From positions 310,001-374,000 of the forward strand of contig OZ024666.1 in NCBI GenBank assembly GCA_964016415.1: a stretch of DNA of 64,000 nucleotides, in the 5' to 3' direction. A model generated the notes under the pieces. The model was not told the origin of the DNA, ran no database searches, and saw only the letters and a list, made by a program, of their open reading frames with translations. This document shows positions 1 through 8,442 of this stretch, one piece after another. The stretch is from Erwinia sp. Its GTDB lineage: Bacteria; Pseudomonadota; Gammaproteobacteria; Enterobacterales; Enterobacteriaceae. Position numbers and translations under genes: made by a program. Within the stretch, counting starts at the first letter, position 1. Each line of letters starts with the position of its first letter.

Positions 1-47
1 GAGCATATCACCTCTGCTCAGGTGGCCAAATTCAGTGTGCCACTACA
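1..47 (-). mobile_element. End of an IS3-family element running off the left edge
   Basis: These 47 bases are identical to 23319-23365, the orfA-proximal end of the complete IS3-family element in this window. The terminal TGTAGTGGCACACTG (read on the minus strand) ends at 47. Only this end lies in the window; the rest of the element is to the left, in the same orientation as the complete copy. It cuts the ABC-transporter ATPase gene that begins at 1461. The three bases after the end (48-50, GTT) would be the target duplication if this copy is a simple insertion, but the other side cannot be seen. Confidence 0.9.
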
Positions 48-1461
48 GTTCGCAGGCTAAAGCCTGAGCTATTGAAATCCGTTGACGTTGTCCACCCGAT
101 AGCGAAGCAGGGCGGCGTGTCAGCAGATGGCTATCAAGAGACACTAACGCTAACAGCTCAGTGATCCGTTGTTTTTTCTGCTGTGTATCCAGCCTTGAGT
201 GAAGATCAAGCGGCTGCAATAGCACTTGTTCTACAGTATGTTGTGGATCAAAAGAACTTAAAGGATCCTGAACGATGGTTTGAATATGCGGACGAATAAC
301 CCTGCGTTGACGTTCTTTTAACTTGCTCCATGGCTGATTGAGTAGTTGTATATCACCAGTATCAGGTGTTTGCAGGGCGAGGATCAGTTTGCCCAGTGTG
401 GTCTTACCTGAACCAGAATCCCCAACAATGCCTACCGTTTCCCCTTTTTTAAGCGTTAATGAGACATCGTCTACCGCCTGCAGTGTGTCACCATTTGGCA
501 GGCGAAAAGCACGCGAGACATGCTGAACGGATAACACAGTTTCGGGGCTATCGGCGGTTGTCGATACAGGAATGGAAGAGAGCAAAACATTTTGCAATGG
601 GTCATGCCCTGTGAGCCAGGTCCCGCGAGACTGACGCGTGGGTACTGATGACAATAATTTTATTGTATAAGGATCCTGGGGGGAATTGAGCACCTGATGA
701 ACAGGGCCACTTTCTCTCGGTCTGCCGTGCTGCATAACCACCACGCGGTCAGCAATGTCTGCAACCACCGATAAATCATGGGTGATTAATATGATACCGA
801 TCCCCAGCCCGGCTAATGATCTGAACTCTTCGAGTATCTGCTTCTGGATCGTCGCATCAAGAGCTGTGGTAGGCTCATCTGCGATCAATACTGCGGGTTG
901 TCCGGCTAATGCCGAGGCAATCAATGCTCTCTGGCGCAATCCTCCCGATAACTGGTGCGGGTACATTTGCGCACGATTGACGGGGTCAGGTATCCCTACC
1001 GTCTTAAGCAACGTATTCACCTGGGCGGGAATTTCTTTGCGTGAAGCTAGTTGGTGTGCCAGCAGAGGCTCAGCAATTTCCTGGCCTATCCGGCGCAGGG
1101 GATCTAAGGAGCTTAGGGCATCCTGTAACACAAAACCGATTTTACGCCCACGAATTTTACGCCACGCCGCCTGACTTTGATGTCGTAAATCGATCTCACC
1201 CTTACCGTGCTTATCCTCTCCGGTTAGTGCTAAGCGTTTCGCTGATACTTCCGCATTTGTACCGGCCAGGCCAACTAATGTCCTTGCAGTGACAGACTTT
1301 CCCGAGCCAGATTCACCGACTAAGGCAATAATTTCACCAGCATGTAAGGTAAAAGAGACACCAGTAACTGCATTAACCGCTTGCTCGTGGGATAAGAAGC
1401 GAACATGCAAATCTTCAACCTGCAAAATAGCTCGTCGTTGTTGAGTGAGGTCAGCATTCAT
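43..1461 (-). pseudogene. Double ABC ATPase of a peptide-type transporter, truncated by IS
   Basis: This would be the energising subunit of an oligopeptide/nickel/opine-class importer with two ATPase domains fused in one chain, as in GsiA and YejF. Domain 1 shows Walker A GESGSGKS (about residue 50), Q-loop VLQDALSSLDP, signature LSGGLRQR and Walker B VLIADEPTTALD. Domain 2 shows Walker A GDSGSGKT, Q-loop IVQDPLSSFDP and signature LSGGQRQR. The frame then runs through ...QALACEL into the IS end and stops at its first codon, so domain 2 lacks Walker B and its switch region. Host sequence stops near base 48. The ATG at 1461 overlaps the permease stop by one base. The second ATPase site cannot work, so the transporter is probably dead. 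Confidence 0.9.
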
Positions 1462-2324
1462 TAAATATCACCTCGGGCGATTAATCGTTGCACTCGTCTG
1501 CCGAATAACGTAATGGTGATCACCGATAGTGCAATCACCGTGGCGGGCATCAAACTTATCCAGGGCGCACTGTCGAGATAGTTTCGGCCATCGGCCAGCA
1601 ATGCCCCCCACTCAGCAGTGGGGGGTGTGACGCCTAACCCCAAAAAGCTTAATGCTGATGCAGCCAGCACCGCGTGACCTACACCGATAGTGGCCAGGAT
1701 AATCAACGGGCGCAGGGTATTAGGGACAATATGCCGAAAAATAATCCGCCCGTAGGGTGATCCTAATGCCACAGCATGTTCGACAAAACCGGAGGATTTA
1801 ACCAATAACACTTGTGAACGCACCAGACGCGCATAACCGGCAATCGAGGCGATGCCAACTGCCAGTAGCGTATTTTCAGGCCCTCTTCCCATCACGGCAA
1901 TGACTAATAACGCTAACAGTAAATCAGGAAAAGCTAACAGAATATCCAGTATGCGCACCAGTGGGGCACGGATAAACCCTGGGGCGAGTACCGCCGCATT
2001 ACCGAATAGTATGCCACCTAAACAGGCGATTAACGTGGCACCTAAACCAATGCTGAGTGATAACGATGTACCATAAATCACCCGCGAATAGACATCTCTG
2101 CCTAACTGGTCGGTACCAAACCAATGATGGGCATTGGGTGGCTGGAGAATAGCGGTGAAGTCCAGCTCATCAGGCGAGTAATGGGTAAACCATGCAGGAA
2201 AAAACATCGCCATAAACAATATTGTTAGCCCCAGTCCGGGCACCAGTAAACCACGATATTTCATTATTCTTTGGGGTGACAGCCACTGCTGAGCTTTATT
2301 TATTTCACTGACCTGACTACGCAT
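1461..2324 (-). CDS. ABC transporter inner-membrane permease (DppC/OppC type)
   Basis: A 287-residue permease of the binding-protein-dependent transport superfamily, DppC-like subclass. It has a short cytoplasmic N-terminus, a first membrane segment around residues 25-45 (LVPGLGLTILFMAMFFPAWF), the periplasmic stretch HHWFGTDQLGRDVYSRVIYG typical of DppC/OppC proteins, and five further hydrophobic segments. The EAA-loop region that docks on the ATPase lies around AVALGSPYGRIIFRHIVPN. The gene overlaps the ATPase start by one base and the upstream permease stop by one base, so the operon was translationally coupled. This subunit looks intact, but both the partner permease and the ATPase are broken. 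The substrate cannot be read from the sequence. Confidence 0.88.
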   Translation of the reverse strand: MRSQVSEINKAQQWLSPQRIMKYRGLLVPGLGLTILFMAMFFPAWFTHYSPDELDFTAILQPPNAHHWFGTDQLGRDVYSRVIYGTSLSLSIGLGATLIACLGGILFGNAAVLAPGFIRAPLVRILDILLAFPDLLLALLVIAVMGRGPENTLLAVGIASIAGYARLVRSQVLLVKSSGFVEHAVALGSPYGRIIFRHIVPNTLRPLIILATIGVGHAVLAASALSFLGLGVTPPTAEWGALLADGRNYLDSAPWISLMPATVIALSVITITLFGRRVQRLIARGDI

Positions 2325-3165
2325 CAGACACTCTCCTTCTTACGTAAACGCGGGTCAATTAACAGATAAAGGGCATCAATTAATAAATTAATCACCACAA
2401 ATAAAAAAGCAGAAAACATCACTAATCTAAGCACTAACGGCATGTCACGATTTTCGATCGCACTCAACATAATTTGCCCGATACCGGCTCGCCCAAAAAC
2501 TGTTTCGGTTAATACCGAACCACCCAGTACCGATGCCAGCAAAGTACCTGCCAGCGTTGATATAGCCAGCGCAGCATGACGCAGAACATGGCGGGTACGT
2601 AACGTAAATTCACTGACACCGCGGGTTCTGACGGTGGTGGCAAAAGGCTGAGCTAATGCTTCCTCCATACCATCGCGCAGTACCTGACTTAACACAGCGA
2701 TTAATGGCAGACTCAGGGTAATTACTGGCAACACCAGCGATTTCAGCCCATCATTCCCGGTGACGGGAAGCCACTGTGAATAAAAACTAAAAACACTCAG
2801 CAGTAAAATACCAATCCAATAGACAGGGGTACTTAACAGGATCAGTTCTACTCCGACGATAAAATTTTTCGCTCTGTTTCGGTATCCTGCAGTGAATACC
2901 GCATTAATGATGGCTATCAGTAGCGCAAAACTTAATCCACCCAGGGCCAAAGGCAGTGTTTCCTTTAATCCATTACATATTGATGAATAATCTCTGCTCT
3001 GACTGTCTCATCAACCACGCCTTCACCCCCTGTCAGAATGCTAACAGGGTCACCCGGTATAAATTTAACCACCACAAAAGAGAGCGTTGCTGCGCCCCAG
3101 AGCACAGCAACGATCATCAGCAGGCGGTGGATAACGAACCGTAATTTACGGTTTAATCCATGCAT
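2324..3165 (-). pseudogene. ABC transporter permease (DppB/OppB type), internal deletion and frameshift
   Basis: The first part, from ATG at 3165, reads MHGLNRKLRFVIHRLLMIVA... through the DppB-like N-terminal membrane helix and VKFIPGDPVSILTGGEG, then IIHQYVMD and a TAA near 2965. The rest resumes in another frame as LKETLPLALGGLSFALL (about 2960) and continues with normal permease sequence, including an EAA-like loop, to 2324. In intact relatives roughly 40 residues lie between the QYGLDQPL region and QLKETLPLAL, so about 120 bases plus a frame-changing remainder seem to be deleted. The start overlaps the end of the binding-protein gene. No full-length permease can be made. Confidence 0.85.
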
Positions 3166-4768
3166 CATAGAAGTTTGGCTTCGCATTAGTCGCCCAGTTG
3201 ATCCCCTGGACTTGTTTAGAAACACCAAGCTGGTACGCAGGAATGTACAGTGGCACGACATAGGCCTGATCAATCACCTGATGCTGAATTTCATGATATA
3301 AGCGCTCACGTTCTTTCGGGTTTGCGCCTACGGCTTCCAGTAATTTATTATCCAGCGTACTTACACGTGCGAAATTATTGCCCTGTGGCGGTGTGTACGC
3401 TGAGTGGAACACGGTACGCAGGATATCTGGCTCAGGACGGACAAAAAAGTTGGAGGCAATATCATACTCACTTGATGCCGTTTGCTTATCGAACACACCT
3501 GCATCAACGGGGTCAAGTTGCAAATTGAACCCTGATTTTTTGGCCTGTTGTTGGATGGCCTGGAACAACGTGGCATCGGCAGCCTCTATATTCGTCGGGA
3601 CATAGGTAAAGCGAACCAGAAGTTGTTGACCCTCTTTAGTACGATAGCCCTCTTTATCTCTTTTGTTCCAACCCGCTTCATCTAACAGACGACCCGCTTT
3701 CTCAAAGTTATAACCCCATGACTGACGCACTGATGGATCATAATAAAGAGTTGCCGGACCTACCACATTGTCTGCGGCACGCAAGGAGCCGAAGAAAGCC
3801 GCATTGACAGCAACTGACCGGTCAATGGCGCTTTGGAAAGCTTTACGCACCTTCAGGTCGGTGAAGACCCCTTTCCCGGTATTTAAGTATAAAACGCGGT
3901 TAACACCCGGGTTTTCATGGGTGATGACATTTGATTTTGGATTATTTTTATCCTGTTTGAAATTTACCGGTGGCACAGCATCAATGGCCTGAATTTGACC
4001 GCTGTTTAACGCCCCTAATCTCACAGACGCTTCAGGTAAATATTTAAATTCAATATGATCCAGATAGGCTGGGCCCTGATGAGTAGCATAACCTGGTCCC
4101 CAATGGTAATCAGCACGTTTGGTTAGCTTGCTACCGCTGCCTTTAACAAACGAATCCAGGCGGAAAGGACCCGAGCCCACCAGAGTGAAACTGGTATTTT
4201 GCGTGTTCTTCAAATAGGTGGATGACTGAATACCAAGATAGGGCAGACTTAACCCCTGTAGCAGAGGGGTAAAGGGCTGGTCATAGCGAATGACAACGGT
4301 ATAGTCATCTGGTGTGGTAACCGATTTAACCGGGCCAAGTAAAGATTTTGAATAGGGGGAGATGGTTTTAGGATCCAAAATACGATCAAAATTATACTTA
4401 ACTGCTTGAGCATTCAACGGTGTGCCATCACTGAACGTCACATCTTTACGCAAATGGAATACATATTCTTTATTGTTATCGTTGATTTCCCAGCGCTCAG
4501 CGAGCCACGGTGTAAAGCTATTGTCCTCTGCCTGCCCGACCAGAGAATCCAGTACATTGCGTGAGACGACTGCCGCGACAGAGTAAGCGGTCAGTGATGG
4601 ATCAATGATTGGCGTATCACTGCCTAAACCCACCGTTAATGTACCACCACTGACCGGTTTTTCAGTGGCGGCAAAGCTTGAGGACGTGGTGAATAAACTG
4701 AATGCTACGGTCATTGCCGTCAACAAACGGCCATTCGACTTCTGAAGATAGGTGTGTTGTTTACTCAT
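3146..4768 (-). CDS. Periplasmic solute-binding protein, family 5 (DppA/OppA-like)
   Basis: A 540-residue extracytoplasmic binding protein of the SBP_bac_5 family, which captures peptides, glutathione, nickel chelates or opines. I chose ATG 4768, preceded by AGGAAA, over an in-frame ATG 16 codons upstream. It has a signal peptide with a hydrophobic core (TAMTVAFSLFTTSSSFA) and likely cleavage before ATEKP. Family features follow: GGTLTVGLGSDTPIIDPSLT, TPWLAERWEIND, YVFHLRKDVTFSDGTPLNAQAVKYNFDRI, and a C-terminal PLYIPAYQLGV. It heads the operon and overlaps the first permease by about 20 bases. It appears intact although both following membrane/energy genes are damaged. The ligand is unknown. 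Confidence 0.9.
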   Translation of the reverse strand: MSKQHTYLQKSNGRLLTAMTVAFSLFTTSSSFAATEKPVSGGTLTVGLGSDTPIIDPSLTAYSVAAVVSRNVLDSLVGQAEDNSFTPWLAERWEINDNNKEYVFHLRKDVTFSDGTPLNAQAVKYNFDRILDPKTISPYSKSLLGPVKSVTTPDDYTVVIRYDQPFTPLLQGLSLPYLGIQSSTYLKNTQNTSFTLVGSGPFRLDSFVKGSGSKLTKRADYHWGPGYATHQGPAYLDHIEFKYLPEASVRLGALNSGQIQAIDAVPPVNFKQDKNNPKSNVITHENPGVNRVLYLNTGKGVFTDLKVRKAFQSAIDRSVAVNAAFFGSLRAADNVVGPATLYYDPSVRQSWGYNFEKAGRLLDEAGWNKRDKEGYRTKEGQQLLVRFTYVPTNIEAADATLFQAIQQQAKKSGFNLQLDPVDAGVFDKQTASSEYDIASNFFVRPEPDILRTVFHSAYTPPQGNNFARVSTLDNKLLEAVGANPKERERLYHEIQHQVIDQAYVVPLYIPAYQLGVSKQVQGINWATNAKPNFYDAWIKP

Positions 4769-5224
4769 CGTTGTTTCCTGTTCAGACCATCGCTGGATAA
4801 ATTGCGTTAGCATCACTCTATAAATAAGACGTTGAGTAGAAAAGGAATAAAAAAAATGAGTTATATTTTTTAATTATAAGTTAACAATCAGGAGATGTAC
4901 TGGTCATGGCGTTAACATTTTTCAGAATGTTTAAAAACGCAGAGACATTCGGCAGGTTGGTGCAGGAAAAAAGGCTCAGGCAATGATGAGGGGATGTTGG
5001 GTGAATCGGGCTTGACGCAGAGTGATCTCCTCTGCGGGACATATTTAATCTGCTGGAAAATCGCTAAATGTGAATGGGCTATTTTCACGGGACACATACA
5101 TCTGCTATGAGACCTAACTAAGGATTTCTGCTTTTTCCTGAGAGGGTTTTGCGACACTTATGTAAACGACAAAAAAGCCACCCGGTTGAAGGTGAATTAA
5201 CTGCATGATTTACATCACTAAATT
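4769..5224. other. Intergenic region with no convincing gene
   Basis: This region lies between the binding-protein gene and the tRNA, both on the minus strand. It should hold the promoter of the ABC operon; an AT-rich tract at 4845-4885 is the likely place. An 81-codon frame on the minus strand (4912-5157) is Cys/His/Pro-rich, lacks a ribosome site and resembles nothing I know, so I do not call it. Confidence 0.5.
5171..5196 (-). terminator. Possible terminator of the tRNA-Ile gene
   Basis: On the minus strand, downstream of the tRNA, a short CACC...GGTG stem is followed by GGC and six Ts. The stem is only four base pairs, so the call rests mainly on position and the T-run. Confidence 0.4.
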
Positions 5225-5301
5225 TGGTGGCCCCTGCTGGACTTGAACCAGCGACCAAGCGATTATGAGTCGCGTGCTCTAACCAACTGAGCTAAGGGGC
5301 C
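5225..5301 (-). tRNA. ileX: tRNA-Ile2 (CAU anticodon, lysidine-modified type)
   Basis: Read on the minus strand, this 77-base sequence starts GGCCCCTTAGCTCAGTTGG and ends GGGGCCACCA with CCA encoded. The anticodon loop is CTCATAA, giving CAU. It is nearly identical to the E. coli ileX/ileY tRNA, whose C34 is changed to lysidine by TilS so that it reads AUA as isoleucine instead of AUG as methionine. Acceptor stem GGCCCCT/AGGGGCC pairs fully. It could be mis-annotated as tRNA-Met from the anticodon alone; the body identifies it as the isoleucine type. Confidence 0.95.
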
Positions 5302-5642
5302 TGCGGCGCGGAAGTATAATGTAACTTGCCATCACGATCCACAAGAAATGTATTATCAGGGAATAACTGTAGAAAAAGCATCCACTTTTTGCCATTTTCC
5401 TTGCTGTGGCGTGGTGAACAGGACGTAAAAAATATGTCAAACGTCATCAAAATGTCATAAAACTCACCCCATACTTGGCGCGTTTTCTCATGACCTGTAT
5501 GACAGAACGATGAAGATTCATTTTAAAAGCTAATGTGTTTTTGGTTTTTAACGGGTAATCCTCTGATAGTATTGTCTTTCAGGATCAATTTTTGATTTAA
5601 ATGTTTAAGTTATTCTAATTTATTACGGTGGTGATGTTGCAC

Positions 5643-5667
5643 TATCTACGCGCTACGAGCGTAGATA
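5643..5667. repeat. Inverted repeat, 9-bp perfect stem
   Basis: TATCTACGC (5643-5651) is matched by GCGTAGATA (5659-5667) across a 7-base loop GCTACGA. It has no adjacent T-run, so it could be a protein-binding palindrome or a transcript hairpin. Confidence 0.7.
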
Positions 5668-5725
5668 AAATAATGTCGCTCTTTGTTGCGATGTGTGATG
5701 CTTTCACTGCTGTTTACAGGTCAGT

Positions 5726-5752
5726 GTGGTTGATGTGGTTGATGTGATTGAT
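5726..5752 (+). repeat. Three tandem 9-base direct repeats
   Basis: GTGGTTGAT occurs at 5726-5734 and 5735-5743, followed by GTGATTGAT at 5744-5752, which differs by one base. The array lies about 180 bases upstream of the symporter gene. Either a regulator binding array or simple-repeat slippage could produce it. Confidence 0.8.
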
Positions 5753-5854
5753 TTGACTGGTTTTTAAACCAGCGGACGTTAACCTGCAGTGATAACCCCA
5801 ACACCAGGGAATCGATTACTGACCTTATTATTAGATGAAAAAAAAGTGTCCTCT

Positions 5855-5889
5855 CAGGCGGGTCTGGCTGATTCAGCCAGGCCCGCCTG
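5855..5889. promoter_or_regulatory. Strong 16-bp hairpin in the leader of the symporter gene
   Basis: CAGGCGGGTCTGGCTG (5855-5870) pairs with CAGCCAGGCCCGCCTG (5874-5889) with a three-base loop and one G-T wobble. It ends 39 bases before the symporter ATG. There is no T-run after it on the plus strand; nine As lie just upstream (5837-5845 area), so on the minus strand it is followed, after a short gap, by Ts. It may be a leader structure or a minus-strand terminator. Confidence 0.7.
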
Positions 5890-5928
5890 GGAAGGCGGCA
5901 ACAGACCTCCTGCCTACAGGGATATCCG

Positions 5929-7323
5929 ATGGCTATAACAACACAACATCAGGATGACAAAATGTCATCCGGCGCATCTGCCGCAGACGTTCGTCTGCAA
6001 ACTGCCGAGGGACGTAAAGATTTCTGGCGCGCTACATTCTCCTGCTGGCTTGGAACCGCGATGGAATATGCTGATTTTGCACTCTATGGTCTGGCGGCGG
6101 GTATTATTTTTGGTGATGTCTTTTTTCCCGGCGCCAGCGGCACCATCGCACTCCTGTCAAGCTTTGCTACCTGGTCGGTTGGGTTTATTGCCCGGCCAAT
6201 CGGCGCGCTGTTTTTTGGCTGGTTAGGTGACAGGAAAGGCAGAAAGGTAGTGATGGTTTCCACCATTATCCTGATGGGACTCTCAACTACACTTATCGGA
6301 TTGATTCCCAGCTATGCCTCAATCGATGTCTGGGCGCCGGCATGTCTGGTGATTTTGCGATTTACTCAGGGATTTGGTGCTGGCGCTGAGTTGTCTGGTG
6401 GTACGGTGATGTTGGGCGAGTATGCGCCTGCTCAAAAACGCGGATTAGTCTCGTCCATCATTGCGCTTGGCTCTAACAGTGGCACATTGATCGCTTCGTT
6501 AGTCTGGTTGCTGGTGGTGCAGATGGATCAACAATCATTACAGGAGTGGGGATGGCGCATTCCTTTCCTCTGTAGTTCGTTGATTGCTCTGGTTGCATTG
6601 TGGATCCGCCGTCATCTGCAGGAAACCCCGGTATTCGAGCGGCGTAAAGCTGAGCTTGAGTCTGAACGTCATGCCGTGCGGCAGGCAAACAATGTCACCA
6701 TCGAAAGTCGCTCTTTCTGGCAGCGTAGCCGCGCTTTTTTCACGATGGTCGGATTACGTATTGGTGAAAATGGTCCCTCTTATCTTGCACAGGGCTTTAT
6801 CATTGGTTACGTGGTGAAAGTACTCAGTGTGAATAAATCGGTGGCGACCACCGCTGTTTTCATTGCCTCGGTATTGGGTTTTTTGATTATTCCTTTGGCG
6901 GGCTGGTTGTCAGACCGATTTGGCCGTCGGATTGTGTATCGTTGGTTTTGCCTGTTATTGATTCTTTATGCGTTTCCGGCATTTATGCTGCTTGATTCCC
7001 GTGAGCCGATGATTGTTATCGCGACTATTGTCGTGGGGATGGGGCTCGCCTCATTGGGTATTTTTGGTGTACAGGCTGCCTGGGGTGTCGAGATGTTCGG
7101 GGTGCGCAATCGCTATACTAAAATGGCCACTGCTAAAGAGTTGGGTTCCATCCTTTCGGGAGGAACAGCCCCACTGGTTGCCGCAGCGCTGTTGTCATGG
7201 ACCGGACACTGGTGGCCAATTGCCGTCTATTTTGCAGCTATGGCCGGTATTGGTTTTGTGACCACATTCTTTGCGCCTGAAACTCGGGGACGTGATTTGA
7301 ATGATCCGGAAGATGCTATCTGA
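5929..7323 (+). CDS. MFS transporter, metabolite:H+ symporter (MHS) family
   Basis: A 464-residue proton-driven inner-membrane importer of the MHS branch of the major facilitator superfamily (relatives ProP, KgtP, ShiA). It has about twelve membrane segments. Loop 2-3 carries the MFS motif GWLGDRKGRK (about residues 98-107), repeated in the second half as GWLSDRFGRR. RFTQGFGAGAELSGG matches the helix 4-5 region of MHS proteins, and EYAPAQKRG follows. The C-terminal FFAPETRGRDL is also typical. It is followed after 45 bases by a LacI-type regulator and then a nucleoside hydrolase, so a nucleoside or related compound is the likeliest substrate; that part is inference from context. The reading frame is intact. 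Confidence 0.85.
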   Translation: MAITTQHQDDKMSSGASAADVRLQTAEGRKDFWRATFSCWLGTAMEYADFALYGLAAGIIFGDVFFPGASGTIALLSSFATWSVGFIARPIGALFFGWLGDRKGRKVVMVSTIILMGLSTTLIGLIPSYASIDVWAPACLVILRFTQGFGAGAELSGGTVMLGEYAPAQKRGLVSSIIALGSNSGTLIASLVWLLVVQMDQQSLQEWGWRIPFLCSSLIALVALWIRRHLQETPVFERRKAELESERHAVRQANNVTIESRSFWQRSRAFFTMVGLRIGENGPSYLAQGFIIGYVVKVLSVNKSVATTAVFIASVLGFLIIPLAGWLSDRFGRRIVYRWFCLLLILYAFPAFMLLDSREPMIVIATIVVGMGLASLGIFGVQAAWGVEMFGVRNRYTKMATAKELGSILSGGTAPLVAAALLSWTGHWWPIAVYFAAMAGIGFVTTFFAPETRGRDLNDPEDAI

Positions 7324-7368
7324 GGGCCCCCCACTCTTGCGCTGCTGACTGAACTGAGGGCAAAAAGT

Positions 7369-8442
7369 TTGGCGAAATATCCTCATGGGCGAGTAACCCG
7401 TAACGACGTTGCCAGAGAAGCGGGTACTTCAGTGGCAGTGGTCAGTTATGTCATTAATATCAGTTATGTCATTAATAACGGTCCCCGTCCCGTGGCGGAA
7501 GCAACACGTCGGCGGGTGGAAGAGGCGATTGAGAAAACCGGTTATCGTCCTAATAGTCTCGCACGCGCGCTGGCTTCGGGAAGAACCAAAACATTTGGTC
7601 TGATTGTACCTAATATCAGTAATCCTTTTATCGCTTCTTTCGCTCATGCCTTACAACAGGAAGCTTTGAGCAATGGCATGGTGATGTTGCTGGGTGATTC
7701 AGGTGACAGTCGCCAGCGAGAGCTGGAGTTAATTCACAGTCTGCTGAGTCAGCAAGTGGACGGACTACTGTATAACAGTGTCGATCGCCATCCTTATATC
7801 GAGGTTATCCAGAACAGCGGAACACCGTTCGTGATGCTGGAGCGGGTAGAGAGTGGTGTGGCAGTGAATCTGCTCGGTGTTGATGAGTGCGCGGCGGCGC
7901 GTCAGGTAACAGAGCACCTGTTGCACCATGGCTATCAGGATATTGGTATCATCAGTGGTCCTTTGCATATGCTTAATGCTCAGGATCGATTGCGTGGCTG
8001 GCAGCAGGCAATGAGTGACTTTTCCTTACAGCAGCGCCCAGAGTGGATCTATCCGGCCGCTTTCACGCGTGAAGGCGGATATCAGGCGACAAAACTCATG
8101 CTGCAGCAGGCACAAATCCCTCGTGCCCTGTTTATCGCCAATGAACATCAGGCCATCGGTTGTATTCGTGCACTCTCCGAAAGCAACATGACGGTACCGG
8201 GTGATATCGCACTGGTCTGTTTCAATGGTACGGATCACGGTGCTTTCCACGTGCCAGCGCTAACTTCAGTTCGTCAGCCAGTGTATGATATGGCTCGCAA
8301 GGCATTGAAAATATTAACACATCCTAATCATCAGCCCAGTGTGGTCGAGTTTTCTCACCAGCTGGAGATAGGCGAATCCTGCGGATGTTTGTGGGATGAC
8401 GACAGAAGGCAGAAAGAGAACGATGAAAAGAATCATTATTGA
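7369..8442 (+). CDS. LacI/PurR-family transcriptional regulator with a duplicated segment in its DNA-binding domain
   Basis: A 357-residue regulator starting at TTG 7369 behind CTGAGGG. The N-terminal helix-turn-helix RNDVAREAGTSVAVVSYVIN is followed by a second copy of SYVIN before NGPRPVAEATRRRVEEAIE. The extra six residues come from an exact-looking 18-base tandem duplication (7443-7478). Normal family members read VSYVINNGPRPV without it. The rest is a standard periplasmic-binding-like sensor domain: TFGLIVPNISNPFIASFAHAL, HHGYQDIGIISGP, DIALVCFNGTD. It probably controls the flanking symporter and hydrolase genes and might act as a repressor. The insertion falls right after the recognition helix and may abolish or alter operator binding. 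The end overlaps the hydrolase start by 20 bases. Confidence 0.88.
   Translation: MAKYPHGRVTRNDVAREAGTSVAVVSYVINISYVINNGPRPVAEATRRRVEEAIEKTGYRPNSLARALASGRTKTFGLIVPNISNPFIASFAHALQQEALSNGMVMLLGDSGDSRQRELELIHSLLSQQVDGLLYNSVDRHPYIEVIQNSGTPFVMLERVESGVAVNLLGVDECAAARQVTEHLLHHGYQDIGIISGPLHMLNAQDRLRGWQQAMSDFSLQQRPEWIYPAAFTREGGYQATKLMLQQAQIPRALFIANEHQAIGCIRALSESNMTVPGDIALVCFNGTDHGAFHVPALTSVRQPVYDMARKALKILTHPNHQPSVVEFSHQLEIGESCGCLWDDDRRQKENDEKNHY
7443..7478 (+). repeat. 18-base tandem duplication inside the LacI-type gene
   Basis: CAGTTATGTCATTAATAT (7443-7460) is directly followed by CAGTTATGTCATTAATAA (7461-7478), 17 of 18 bases identical. The repeat keeps the reading frame and adds six residues. Confidence 0.95.

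Larger units (their letters stand above)
5302..5928. other. Long non-coding region rich in repeats and hairpins
   Basis: No credible coding frame exists here. The region holds a TGTCA-like direct repeat at 5435-5458 resembling a Pho box, a 9-bp hairpin at 5643-5667, three tandem 9-base repeats at 5726-5752, and a 16-bp hairpin at 5855-5889 just before the symporter gene. It is presumably the control region of the symporter-regulator-hydrolase module. Confidence 0.6.

Noticed and set aside
4912-5157. 81-codon minus-strand frame between the binding protein and the tRNA
   Set aside because: Low-complexity, Cys/His-rich composition, no ribosome site, no family resemblance.
5225-5301. tRNA-Met call from CAU anticodon
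   Set aside because: The body sequence matches tRNA-Ile2, in which C34 is modified to lysidine.
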